From contig JAQWCT010000054.1 in the NCBI GenBank assembly GCA_028705785.1, positions 1 to 12,679 of the forward strand: a stretch of DNA of 12,679 nucleotides, written 5' to 3'. Within the stretch, counting starts at the first letter, position 1. Every line of letters starts with the position of its first letter. Source of the stretch: Sulfurospirillaceae bacterium. GTDB lineage: Bacteria > Campylobacterota > Campylobacteria > Campylobacterales > Sulfurospirillaceae. The translations under genes were made by a program, and so were the position numbers. A model generated the notes under the pieces. The model ran no database searches. It was given only the letters and a program-made list of their open reading frames with translations, and was not told where the DNA came from. Below, piece by piece: positions 5,551 through 12,679 of the stretch.

Positions 5551-7974
5551 ATGAAAGTAGAGATCTCACGAAGGAGATTTCTTCAAGGGAGTGTAGCACT
5601 CAGTGTGGCCGGAGGGTCAGCACTGGGAACTACAAATATTTTGGCAGATTCGAAAGAAAAACCAAAGAACACTCTCGTGAAGAAAGTCCCAACGATTTGT
5701 GAAATGTGTGTTAATAAGTGTGCAGCTATTGCAACAGTAAAAAATGGTATCGTCACTAAACTTGACCCAAACCCATACTTCCCAAAATCAAGAAATATGC
5801 TTTGTGCTAGAGGTGCTGCTGGCGTTCACGCTCTTTATGACCCAGATCGTCTTAAATACCCTTTAATTCGAACAGGGCAAAGAGGCGATGGACAGTATAA
5901 AAGAGCCACTTGGGATGAAGCATTTGAGTACATCAAAGAGAAAATGGTCAAAATACTAGATGAAGAAAAAGATAATCGTTCCTGTATTGGTTATTGTGCA
6001 GGGGAAGGTTTGGCTGAGCATACCTATAAAACATTTATGGCAGATAAGTTCGGCTCTTCTAACTTTTTAAACCACTCAACTATTTGTCTCCAAACAGCTG
6101 TTTCTGGTTACACGCTGACCATCGGTGGATATGGACAAGCTGATCTTGAAAATGCAAAATATGTCATTATGGCAGGAGCTAATAGAGCTGAAGCAATTTT
6201 AACACCCGATACAATGGACCTTTTTAAAAGGACCAGAGGTAGAGGTGCAAAACTGGTTGTCGTTGACCCTAGGTTTACTAATACGGCGATGCATGCGGAT
6301 ACTTTTGTAGGTATTAAACCAGGAACTGACTTGGCTTTTGTGCTAGCACTCACTTATGTGGCTATTGTTGATCAAGTGTATAATCGTAACTATGTTGCTA
6401 AAAACTTTGTTGATTTTGATAAGTATAAAAAACATATTTTAGACAGTGAATATACGCCAGAGTGGGCTGAAAAAATCACGGGTGTGTCAGCTGATGTTAT
6501 TTGTAAAATTGCACATGATTTTATGGCAGCTGCACCTCAAGCAATTTACTATCAAGGTCGTCGTTCAACTTGGGCAAAAAATGACTTTCAACTTCGCCGT
6601 GCAATGGCTTTATTTACAGCTCTTGGTGGTGGAATCGATGTGAAAGGTGGAATCGTTTTTGGTCACAAACTAGCCCTTGGCGAACATACAACAACAGCAC
6701 CTATGTACGCCAATGCTAAACCGAGAATTGAAAAAAATGCAGCTGCCATTATTGGTGCTACTGGTTCATGGGTAGCGTGGAGAAATATGGTAGCAGAAGG
6801 TAAAACACCTTATCCAATCCGTGGTATGTTTGTCTATAAACAAAATCCTATGCTCTCAGTTCCAGATACTGCTAGAACTAAAAAAATGTTTGAAAAGATG
6901 GATTTAGTCGTTGTTATTGACACAATGCCAAGTGATACAGCGATGTTAGCAGATGTTATTTTGCCAGAGTGTACTTATCTTGAGAGAGAAGATCCGGTTC
7001 AAGCATATGCCAGTATTGAACCAGCGATTATTATTCGTGAAAAAGTTATTGAGCCTATGTATGAGAGCAAACCTGTTAATGATATTATGCGTGGACTGGC
7101 TGAAAAACTTTCTAAGCCTTTGTGGGAAATTACCAAAAAGCACGATGAAGATGTACAAAGTGAGCTTGAAACAACGCCTGAAGATGAGTTTTATGAAGAA
7201 AATGGTTTTAATTTGGCTGAACCATTTATGCATCCTCAAGAAGAGACTAATAAACATATGGTAGTGAGTAAACATGGAGAAGAAGCATGGAATATTCTTC
7301 GTGAAAAAGGTGTTTATTATCCCAATATGTTGACCTATTTTAAAAAAATCAATAACAATACCTACGAGTGCTATCCTAAAGATAAAAAGTATTACTCAGT
7401 TTTAAAACTTGAAGAAGCCTTTGACGCGACTGCATTCTTACATGATACTTGTGTGAATCCTGCTGATATTGCTGACTTGAAGCGGTCATTTAACACACCC
7501 AATAAAAAAGTAGAGTGTTACTTGGGAAGTATGGAAGCCAAAGGTATTGATGCTATGCCAAAATGGAGAGAGGAAGATCATGTGAAAGTTCCTGCTGGCA
7601 AGTTCAAATTTATCAGTGGTCGTCATGCTCAGTTTACCCAAAATGCTACGCAAAACAACATTATGCTTTTAGAGTTGATGCGTGAAAACTATGCATGGAT
7701 TAATGATAAAGAAGCTGAAAAGCTTGGTATTAAATTTGGTGATTTAATAGAAATTACGAGTAGTGTAGGAAAGATAAGAATTAAAGCGTATCCAACGGCT
7801 AAAATCGTTACAGAGACACTGTTCTTTATTCATGGTTTTGGTGCAAAATCAGAAGCATTAACCTTTGCACATAGAAATGGTGCAAGTGACAATGAAATTA
7901 TTGAAGGTACGATAGAGCCTGTTTTTGGCTGTTCCGTGATGCATGACACACTCGTATCTGTAAGGAAGGTGTAA
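5551..7974 (+). CDS. psrA: PsrA/PhsA-like molybdopterin oxidoreductase catalytic subunit (copy 2)
   Basis: Second periplasmic sulfur-compound reductase catalytic subunit, 807 residues, clearly paralogous along its length to the protein at 269-2611. The Tat motif SRRRFLQ is at residues 6-12; the first 16 residues are identical to copy 1. The [4Fe-4S] ligands are C50, C53, C57 and C85; the likely Mo ligand is C179 (NHSTIC). Relative to copy 1 it carries about 25 extra residues near 619-646, between YSVL and the FNTP segment, including C634. The frame runs back to a TTG at 5536, but ATG 5551 is chosen because GGAG at 5540-5543 is well spaced and the start matches copy 1 exactly. psrB and nrfD follow. 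Conserved family; whether it prefers polysulfide, thiosulfate or another substrate is not readable. Confidence 0.9.
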   Translation: MKVEISRRRFLQGSVALSVAGGSALGTTNILADSKEKPKNTLVKKVPTICEMCVNKCAAIATVKNGIVTKLDPNPYFPKSRNMLCARGAAGVHALYDPDRLKYPLIRTGQRGDGQYKRATWDEAFEYIKEKMVKILDEEKDNRSCIGYCAGEGLAEHTYKTFMADKFGSSNFLNHSTICLQTAVSGYTLTIGGYGQADLENAKYVIMAGANRAEAILTPDTMDLFKRTRGRGAKLVVVDPRFTNTAMHADTFVGIKPGTDLAFVLALTYVAIVDQVYNRNYVAKNFVDFDKYKKHILDSEYTPEWAEKITGVSADVICKIAHDFMAAAPQAIYYQGRRSTWAKNDFQLRRAMALFTALGGGIDVKGGIVFGHKLALGEHTTTAPMYANAKPRIEKNAAAIIGATGSWVAWRNMVAEGKTPYPIRGMFVYKQNPMLSVPDTARTKKMFEKMDLVVVIDTMPSDTAMLADVILPECTYLEREDPVQAYASIEPAIIIREKVIEPMYESKPVNDIMRGLAEKLSKPLWEITKKHDEDVQSELETTPEDEFYEENGFNLAEPFMHPQEETNKHMVVSKHGEEAWNILREKGVYYPNMLTYFKKINNNTYECYPKDKKYYSVLKLEEAFDATAFLHDTCVNPADIADLKRSFNTPNKKVECYLGSMEAKGIDAMPKWREEDHVKVPAGKFKFISGRHAQFTQNATQNNIMLLELMRENYAWINDKEAEKLGIKFGDLIEITSSVGKIRIKAYPTAKIVTETLFFIHGFGAKSEALTFAHRNGASDNEIIEGTIEPVFGCSVMHDTLVSVRKV

Positions 7975-7975
7975 A

Positions 7976-8638
7976 ATGAATTATGCAATGGCACTTGATT
8001 ACCAAAATTGTATCAATTGTAAGGCATGTGAAGTCGCATGTAAAGAAGAAAATGGTGTTCAGCTAGGTGCTGATAAACAGCGCATTTGGATTGGTGTCGT
8101 GGAGGGAACCATTTTTGGTAAACCTTTTGCAAATCTTTATCCATCCCAGTGTAACCACTGTCTTGATGCTCCTTGTGTGAGTGTATGTCCTACCAATGCC
8201 AGTCATTTTGCGGATGGTGGTATTGTGAAAGTGGACGCGCATAAATGTATCCTTTGTAAGGGTTGCATGGAAGCTTGTCCTTATGACGCAAGATTTGTAG
8301 ATGACACGATGGTTGCTGTTGATAAATGTACTTTTTGTGACCATCGCATTGGTGAAGAAGGAACAACAGCATGTCAAGCTACTTGTCCTACAAAAGTTAG
8401 AATGTTTGGTGATTTAGATGATGAAAATAGTGATCTCGTTAAATTACTCAAAACAAAACGCTTCTTTTTTCAAAAAGAGTATACCAATACACTTCCCAAA
8501 CTCTTTTATATTTTACCAGATGATGAGGCATACGCTAAGCAAAGTGTTTCTCACAACACGATTATCCATACATGGGCAGACATTAAGCCTCTTTATGATG
8601 AAGCAAGAACAAGAAGGAGTAAAGAATGGAGAAAATAA
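7976..8638 (+). CDS. psrB: PsrB-like four-cluster iron-sulfur electron-transfer subunit (copy 2)
   Basis: Electron-wire subunit for the second complex, 220 residues. Four [4Fe-4S] cysteine groups are complete: C12/C15/C18/C22, C59/C62/C67/C71, C91/C94/C97/C101 and C118/C121/C133/C137. It is strongly similar to copy 1, but continues past PKLFYIL with a charged C-terminal tail of about 40 residues ending RRSKEWRK. No signal peptide, consistent with co-export by the Tat leader of psrA. ATG 7976 starts one base after the psrA stop, with AAGGAAGG at 7962-7969. Its last 13 bases overlap the start of nrfD, so the two are probably translationally coupled. Confidence 0.9.
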   Translation: MNYAMALDYQNCINCKACEVACKEENGVQLGADKQRIWIGVVEGTIFGKPFANLYPSQCNHCLDAPCVSVCPTNASHFADGGIVKVDAHKCILCKGCMEACPYDARFVDDTMVAVDKCTFCDHRIGEEGTTACQATCPTKVRMFGDLDDENSDLVKLLKTKRFFFQKEYTNTLPKLFYILPDDEAYAKQSVSHNTIIHTWADIKPLYDEARTRRSKEWRK

Positions 8639-9891
8639 CTTTTGCAGGTCTTGAAATTAATAAGATCTCTATTAAAGCATTATTGTTTAATAAAACAATC
8701 ATTTTTGGGTACCTTCTTTTAGCATTGGCAGTTTTTGGAATTTATGAAGTATTTGTAGAGAGATATTTTAGTGTTGCGGCTACGGCACATGCTTCAGGAT
8801 TAAATCCGCTCGCCCCTGGTCTCAAAGAAGCGATGAAGCTAGCTGTTTTTGGAGATGTTGGTGAAGTCAACAGGCATATCCCATGGACACTGTTTATCGT
8901 CAATTACATGTACATGATTTATACGGGTAGTGGTATTATCTTTTTGGTAGCTTTGGCGGAGCTTATGAACTTTCATCTTGTCGCAAGAGCGGCGGCTGGA
9001 TTTATGATAGCAGGTATTGCTATGGTGTTTGCGGGACTCTTTACAATTGCAACAGATCTTAATATGCTCAACATGCTTTGGATGTTTATTACACCTAATA
9101 TGAATGCAGGTATGTGGCTCATGTTGCCTCTTTATTGTATCTATATTCCATTTGTACTTTTTGAGGTTTATCTTATTTTGACCAATAAAAGAGAATGGGC
9201 GAAACGCCTTGCGTTGCCTATCTTAGTTTTAAGCCTTGGCGTTGACTTAGTGGAGTATTACATCCAAGCAAAACTCTTTTCAATGAATACGGCAAGACAT
9301 TTGTGGACAGAGTTTCCTGCATTGATGTTCTATTTTATTATTTCAGCATTCGTCTCCTCTTTGGGAATTATGGGTATCAATAGTTTTTTAGTTCACAGAA
9401 AAAAACCAGAGTATGATGCATTAATGGACTTGATACGAAGAGCCATGCTGTTCTTTGTCTCTGTTTTAGGGTTATATGAGATATTTGGCTACATGGCAGT
9501 CGATAAAGACTGGGCATTTCTCATTTTGTTTGGTCCATTTAGATATATCTATTTTGCGGGTTATATCTTTTTAACGCTTGCATTGCCATTTTTATTTATT
9601 GTAAAGCCGGGTAATCCAATATTTACAGTCTTTGCTTCTGTATGTGTCGTGATTGGTGGTTTTGTGGGTAGATATCTTTTTGTCTACGGAGGTAATGCTA
9701 ATCCTATGTCAAACAGATTTGGCGTAGGATATGAAAAATATGATTTTTATGCACTTTCACAATCTTTTAATTATGTTCCTCCCCATTTAGGTGAAATTTT
9801 AATTGTGGCAGGTTCGGTAGGTGTTTGTATTGTCGTGTATAAATTATTCGATGGTCTTTTTTCTATAGGAGACTTACGCGATCATCATTAA
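8626..9891 (+). CDS. nrfD: NrfD/PsrC-family membrane anchor subunit (second operon)
   Basis: Polytopic membrane subunit that would couple the quinone pool to psrB/psrA of the second operon; 421 residues with about ten hydrophobic segments (roughly 25-43, 85-111, 120-142, 160-187, 195-213, 231-253, 270-290, 297-321, 331-352, 388-408). HIPWTLFIVNYMYM near 84-97 and GGFVGRYLFVYGG near 344-356 are typical NrfD-family stretches. The sequence has little evident likeness to the anchor of the first operon, beyond fold and size, so the two complexes seem to use different NrfD subgroups. ATG 8626 follows AAGGAG (8614-8619) and overlaps the end of psrB. A strong terminator follows 19 bases after the stop. 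Confidence 0.88.
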   Translation: MEKITFAGLEINKISIKALLFNKTIIFGYLLLALAVFGIYEVFVERYFSVAATAHASGLNPLAPGLKEAMKLAVFGDVGEVNRHIPWTLFIVNYMYMIYTGSGIIFLVALAELMNFHLVARAAAGFMIAGIAMVFAGLFTIATDLNMLNMLWMFITPNMNAGMWLMLPLYCIYIPFVLFEVYLILTNKREWAKRLALPILVLSLGVDLVEYYIQAKLFSMNTARHLWTEFPALMFYFIISAFVSSLGIMGINSFLVHRKKPEYDALMDLIRRAMLFFVSVLGLYEIFGYMAVDKDWAFLILFGPFRYIYFAGYIFLTLALPFLFIVKPGNPIFTVFASVCVVIGGFVGRYLFVYGGNANPMSNRFGVGYEKYDFYALSQSFNYVPPHLGEILIVAGSVGVCIVVYKLFDGLFSIGDLRDHH

Positions 9892-9910
9892 GTGTATTTT
9901 TAAGTAAAGA

Positions 9911-9952
9911 AGAGGAGTAAAAGTATAATTTTTTTTACTCCTCTCTTTTTTT
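9911..9952 (+). terminator. Rho-independent terminator of second psr operon
   Basis: AGAGGAGTAAAA (9911-9922) pairs perfectly with TTTTACTCCTCT (9933-9944) across a 10-nt loop, followed by C and seven T (9946-9952). Confidence 0.92.
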
Positions 9953-9993
9953 ATCTATTTTTTAATACTTTTTAAGTGGTAAGGTAAGATAAT

Positions 9994-10026
9994 TATAATG
10001 TTTTATTTAGTTTTTTATTATATAAT
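9994..10026 (+). promoter_or_regulatory. Candidate -10 boxes for the rhodanese lipoprotein gene
   Basis: TATAAT occurs at 9994-9999 and 10021-10026 in the 238-base gap after the second psr operon. No convincing -35 is seen. The second would start transcription near 10033, placing the palindrome at 10040-10051 just downstream of the start site. Confidence 0.45.
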
Positions 10027-10039
10027 TATTTCGTCGGTG

Positions 10040-10051
10040 TCACAATTGTGA
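10040..10051. promoter_or_regulatory. Perfect 12-bp palindrome, possible operator
   Basis: TCACAATTGTGA is an exact palindrome about 14-25 bases downstream of the TATAAT at 10021-10026, a position where a bound protein would block transcription. It contains both CRP-like half-sites but in inverted order and spacing, so it is not a normal CRP box. The regulator is unknown. Confidence 0.4.
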
Positions 10052-10129
10052 TTAGCAAGATTAATGATGATTTTCTCTATCGTGATTTAAGAGAGCGTCA
10101 TTTTAAATCAATTATTTTAGGAGATTAAA

Positions 10130-11350
10130 ATGAAGTTAAGAATCTTAGGTGCAAGTATAGTGGTAGCCAGTCTACTTCTTAGTGGCTGCGCAAGTTCTGG
10201 TGAAACTGGAGTAGCAACTACGCCAGTGGCAAAAGTGTTAAGTGAGCCAACGCCACATGTCAAAGGCTTGATGGAAAAATTCCAACTTCAAACAGTAGAC
10301 TATGTTTATGTAAAGCAAGCTATTGGAAATGCGACAAGAGGTGGAGCAAAAGCTTTATTAATCGATGCTAGACCAAATCCAAAATACCTTGGCGGAACAA
10401 TTCCTTCAAGTTTAAATATTCCTGATACACAAATCGATAAGTTTATTGGTCAATTAGATAAAACACCTAAAGATAAAGAAATTATCGTTTATTGTGGTGG
10501 CTGGGATTGTGAAAAAAGCCCAATCGTTGCAGGACACCTTAAAGGCAAAGGCTTTACCAATGTAAAACTTTACCAAGCAGGTGAACCAGAATGGGCAACA
10601 AAAAATTATTTAGAAGTAGGCGTACCCGTTGTTGAGAGTGCATTTAAGAAAAATAGTGCATTACTTATCGATGCAAGACCCTATGCTAAAACACTAGCAG
10701 AATCTATTCCTGGTGCTATGTACATGAATGATGAAGAACTACCTGCGTTAATGGGTCGATTTCCAACAGATAAAAATACACCAATTATTACTTTTTGTGC
10801 AGGATATGAGTGCCATAAATCTCATGTTGTAGCCAATAAATTACTTGAACTAGGTTATAAAAAAGTAAGCGTATTTGCCGGTGGATTGCCAGCATGGAAA
10901 GAAGCCAAACTTCAAACAACAGCAGGTGCTAAACCAGCCGCTCCAGTAGCAGCCGCACCTAAAAAAGATGTGTTTGTAGATGGTGTAAAAACAGGATCAG
11001 ATGAAGGAACTGTTGATGGTGAATGGTACAAAGCACTCATCGTTGCTGATAAAGTACCTGCAAATATCGCCATTATTGATGTGAGAAGTCCAGCAGAATA
11101 TGCTAATGGTCATATCAAAGGTGCTATCAATATAGAAGCAGGAAAGCTCAGTGCTGCTGAATTTGCTGCAAAACTTCCTAAGGGCAAAGTTGTCATCATC
11201 AATTGTGCCACAGGTGGCCGTGCTATGGAAGCGCACATGAAACTTAGTGGTGCAAAGATAGATGTTTCAAAAATTATGTACTTCGATGCCAATATCAAAT
11301 GTGATGCTGCAAGTAAATGTGAAATTAAAGTGAATGAGCCTTTGGGTTAG
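10130..11350 (+). CDS. Lipoprotein with three rhodanese (sulfurtransferase) domains
   Basis: A 406-residue exported lipoprotein: the lipobox LLSGC ends at C20, so the mature N-terminal cysteine should be lipidated. Three rhodanese-like domains follow. Domain 1 (about 55-165) has LIDARP and the catalytic loop YCGGWDCEKS, with C122 the likely persulfide cysteine. Domain 2 (about 170-262) has LIDARP and TFCAGYECHKS, with C223. Domain 3 (about 292-390) has IIDVRSPAEY and INCATGGRA, with C359, joined by an Ala/Pro-rich linker near 264-279. Domains 1 and 2 share a second cysteine five residues after the first (C127, C228). Two more cysteines, C391 and C397, lie near the C-terminus. It is likely a sulfane-sulfur carrier for the nearby Psr-like reductases, as Sud is in Wolinella; that role is inferred. 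ATG 10130 follows AGGAG (10119-10123). It is transcribed separately from the psr operons. Confidence 0.88.
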   Translation: MKLRILGASIVVASLLLSGCASSGETGVATTPVAKVLSEPTPHVKGLMEKFQLQTVDYVYVKQAIGNATRGGAKALLIDARPNPKYLGGTIPSSLNIPDTQIDKFIGQLDKTPKDKEIIVYCGGWDCEKSPIVAGHLKGKGFTNVKLYQAGEPEWATKNYLEVGVPVVESAFKKNSALLIDARPYAKTLAESIPGAMYMNDEELPALMGRFPTDKNTPIITFCAGYECHKSHVVANKLLELGYKKVSVFAGGLPAWKEAKLQTTAGAKPAAPVAAAPKKDVFVDGVKTGSDEGTVDGEWYKALIVADKVPANIAIIDVRSPAEYANGHIKGAINIEAGKLSAAEFAAKLPKGKVVIINCATGGRAMEAHMKLSGAKIDVSKIMYFDANIKCDAASKCEIKVNEPLG

Positions 11351-11386
11351 TCTTTAAAGGCTTACATGTAAAGATTTATGCGTTAG

Positions 11387-11412
11387 TTGGGTGAGAAGAG
11401 ATTCTCACCCAA
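11387..11412. terminator. Shared terminator between convergent genes
   Basis: TTGGGTGAGAA (11387-11397) pairs perfectly with TTCTCACCCAA (11402-11412) around a GAGA (GNRA-type) loop, between the rhodanese gene and the convergent BI-1 gene. The following plus-strand sequence is moderately T-rich. The downstream tract on the minus strand is weak, so termination in that direction is less certain. Confidence 0.75.
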
Positions 11413-11419
11413 ATTCTTA

Positions 11420-12124
11420 CTACTCTTCTTTTGAACCAAAAATTCCCAATATTTGAAGTAATGATACAAAAAGATTTAAAAAGTCTAAATAAAGTGCAAT
11501 AGCACCTTCGATAGGTGTTTCATAAGCACCTTTAATAATGTTTTGTGTATCGTAAAGAATAAATGCACTAAACAAAATAGAACTCACACTCGCTATAACT
11601 AATTGAAGTATTGGGCTATGAAAAAAGATATTAATCAAGCCAGCAACGACTACAACGATTAAAGTGATAAAAAGCATTTTTCCCATACTGGAAAAATCTC
11701 TTTTGGTATTCATGGCAAATACTGAAAGCCCACCAAAGGCAACAGTCGTAAGGATAAAGGCATTAGCTACGATACTCGCTCCTCCTTTGATGCCAAGGAT
11801 ATTAGATAAAAGTGGCGCAAGGGTAAGACCACTTAAAAAAGTAAAGCCAAATAGTAAAAGCATATTAAGCCCAGCTTTTCGTTTTGCCGCATATAAACCA
11901 AATAAAAAGACAAACTCTAAAATGACAAGGCCCCAGTACCAAGAGGCAATGGTGCTAGCCATACCAATTCCTACATAAGCTCCTGCACTTGCTGCAAGCA
12001 AGGATGCTGCAAACAACTGATATGTTTGCTTAATGAAAACGCCTAATGAACTCTCACTAGGTCTTGCCTGTTCATATGTCTCTTCACTGGTTTGTTGTAT
12101 GTAATTTCTGTCATACAGTCCCAT
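11420..12124 (-). CDS. Bax inhibitor-1/YccA-family membrane protein
   Basis: A 234-residue inner-membrane protein of the BI-1/YccA (TMBIM) family. After a polar N-terminus of about 27 residues there are seven hydrophobic helices between residue 35 and the end. Family marks include FILYDTQNIIKGA near 190-202 and ALYLDFLNLFVSLLQILG near 210-227, where Asp residues sit in the C-terminal helices as in the pH-sensitive channel BsYetJ. Length is normal for bacterial members. The start CAT at 12122-12124 has a GGAG ribosome-binding site just upstream on the minus strand. Bacterial homologues are linked to membrane protease control (YccA with FtsH) or calcium leak; the role here is unknown and probably unrelated to sulfur respiration. 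It is the only minus-strand gene and separates the rhodanese gene from the third psrA. Confidence 0.9.
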   Translation of the reverse strand: MGLYDRNYIQQTSEETYEQARPSESSLGVFIKQTYQLFAASLLAASAGAYVGIGMASTIASWYWGLVILEFVFLFGLYAAKRKAGLNMLLLFGFTFLSGLTLAPLLSNILGIKGGASIVANAFILTTVAFGGLSVFAMNTKRDFSSMGKMLFITLIVVVVAGLINIFFHSPILQLVIASVSSILFSAFILYDTQNIIKGAYETPIEGAIALYLDFLNLFVSLLQILGIFGSKEE

Positions 12125-12183
12125 GGTATTCTCCTTTTTTAATCAACAATTAAAGTATGAAAAATGTTATTTTCATGTTGTCT

Positions 12184-12189
12184 ATTATA
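12184..12189 (-). promoter_or_regulatory. Candidate -10 box for the BI-1 gene
   Basis: On the minus strand, TATAAT reads from 12189 to 12184, about 60 bases upstream of the BI-1 start codon. No clear -35. Between it and the gene lies an inverted repeat, ATGAAAA (12157-12163) with TTTTCAT (12170-12176). Confidence 0.4.
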
Positions 12190-12252
12190 TGAAAAGATAG
12201 TAAATGAAAACTTAATCATATTTTGAGGGGCTATATTGCCTCTATTGTTTCG

Positions 12253-12270
12253 AAAAGTTACTTTTATAAT
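12253..12270 (+). promoter_or_regulatory. AAAAGTTACTTTTATAAT element upstream of third psrA
   Basis: AAAAGTTACTTTTATAAT resembles the AAAGTTTACTTTT element of the other two psr leaders, lacking one T, and includes a TATAAT (12265-12270) that could be a -10 box. The 280-base intergenic stretch 12125-12404 holds no gene that I can see. Confidence 0.35.
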
Positions 12271-12384
12271 TATTATTATTTTTTTCTTGATTTAAGACAT
12301 GTGCTTAGAACATATTATTTGCTACGATACGACATTTTATAAATGCTATTTATATAAATTATGAATGCAGACAATAAAAAGTTC

Positions 12385-12394
12385 TTACATGTAA
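12385..12394. promoter_or_regulatory. TTACATGTAA palindrome abutting the third psrA ribosome-binding site
   Basis: A perfect 10-bp palindrome whose last base begins AAGGAG (12394-12399). The 13-mer containing it, CTTACATGTAAAG, is found again at 11361-11373. Possible operator or small RNA structure near the ribosome-binding site; chance is possible. Confidence 0.35.
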
Positions 12395-12404
12395 AGGAGT
12401 TAAT

Positions 12405-12679
12405 GTGGAAGTTGAAATCTCTCGTAGGCGATTTTTGCAAGGAAGTGTAGCTTTAAGCGTTGTAGCTTCGAGTGCGACCATGAGTCTTGCCGTTGTAAAT
12501 CAGGATACTCCTAAAATTATAGGTGGTTATGGCATTACCAAAACAGGTAAAGAAGGAATTGAGATTCCAACTTTGTGTGAAATGTGCGTTAATAGATGTG
12601 CCCTCTTGGCGCGTGTTGAAAATGGAATTGTTACCAAATTAGACCCAAATCCCTGCTTTCTAAAATCAAAAAACATGCT
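12405..12679 (+). CDS. psrA: PsrA/PhsA-like molybdopterin oxidoreductase (copy 3), 5' part only
   Basis: The first 91 complete codons of a third psrA paralogue, cut by the window end. It reads VEVEISRRRFLQGSVALSVV, nearly the same Tat leader as copies 1 and 2, with SRRRFLQ at residues 6-12. Then come C58, C61 and C65 (CEMCVNRC) and the conserved KLDPNP segment; the fourth cluster cysteine is expected at residue 93, just past the edge. The segment between leader and cluster is a few residues longer than in the other copies, and PNPCFLKSKN replaces PNPxFPKSRN. The start is GTG 12405, with AAGGAG at 12394-12399. An ATG at 12403 overlaps it (ATGTG) but is in another frame and reaches a stop after 15 codons. 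Presumably the start of a third psr operon; not confirmable here. Confidence 0.88.
   Translation, partial: MEVEISRRRFLQGSVALSVVASSATMSLAVVNQDTPKIIGGYGITKTGKEGIEIPTLCEMCVNRCALLARVENGIVTKLDPNPCFLKSKNM

Noticed and set aside
5496..5702. A 68-codon open frame starting in the leader and overlapping the second psrA
   Set aside because: It has no ribosome-binding site, its ATG lies in the loop region of a hairpin, and most of it is psrA read in another frame.
12226..12245. GAGG/CCTC imperfect inverted repeat between the BI-1 gene and the third psrA
   Set aside because: The pairing is short and needs bulges, with no U-tract.
1..12679. CRISPR arrays, tRNA or rRNA genes, transposases and integrases
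   Set aside because: I saw no spaced repeat array, no RNA gene signature and no mobile-element protein in the window.

Overview
The window looks like a chromosomal segment from a sulfur-respiring member of the Campylobacterota, most likely Sulfurospirillum or a close relative of Wolinella. This is inferred from the AT-rich sequence, the CEMCVNKC-type molybdopterin subunits, and the clustering of polysulfide/thiosulfate reductase-like (Psr/Phs) genes with rhodanese-type sulfur carriers. No search was run, so the genus is inference.

Layout. (1) 1-268 is an AT-rich leader with a candidate promoter, an 11-bp tandem repeat and a 10-bp-stem hairpin. (2) 269-4695 is a first operon: psrA-like Tat-exported molybdopterin subunit, psrB-like four-cluster iron-sulfur subunit, an NrfD-family membrane anchor, and a small secreted protein that resembles a short cytochrome c but has no CxxCH. 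It ends at a strong terminator (4704-4736). (3) 4765-5217 is a small exported protein with an internal duplication, with its own promoter overlapping that terminator and its own terminator (5236-5270). (4) 5271-5550 is a second regulatory leader with repeats and two adjacent hairpins. (5) 5551-9891 is a second operon, psrA-like, psrB-like and NrfD-family, ending at a strong terminator (9911-9952). (6) 10130-11350 encodes a lipoprotein with three rhodanese domains. (7) 11420-12124, on the minus strand, is a Bax inhibitor-1/YccA-family membrane protein that converges on the rhodanese gene at a shared hairpin terminator. (8) 12405-12679 is the start of a third psrA-like gene, beginning with GTG and cut by the window edge.

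How the genes may work together. Each operon would make a periplasm-facing complex in which a quinol-interacting NrfD anchor passes electrons through the PsrB-like wire to a Tat-exported molybdenum enzyme that reduces a sulfur compound (polysulfide, thiosulfate or similar). The triple-rhodanese lipoprotein is well placed to bind sulfane sulfur and deliver it, a role analogous to the single-domain Sud protein of Wolinella. Three psrA paralogues with almost identical Tat leaders, but dissimilar membrane partners and accessory genes, suggest enzymes specialised for different substrates or conditions. Substrate assignments cannot be settled from sequence alone.
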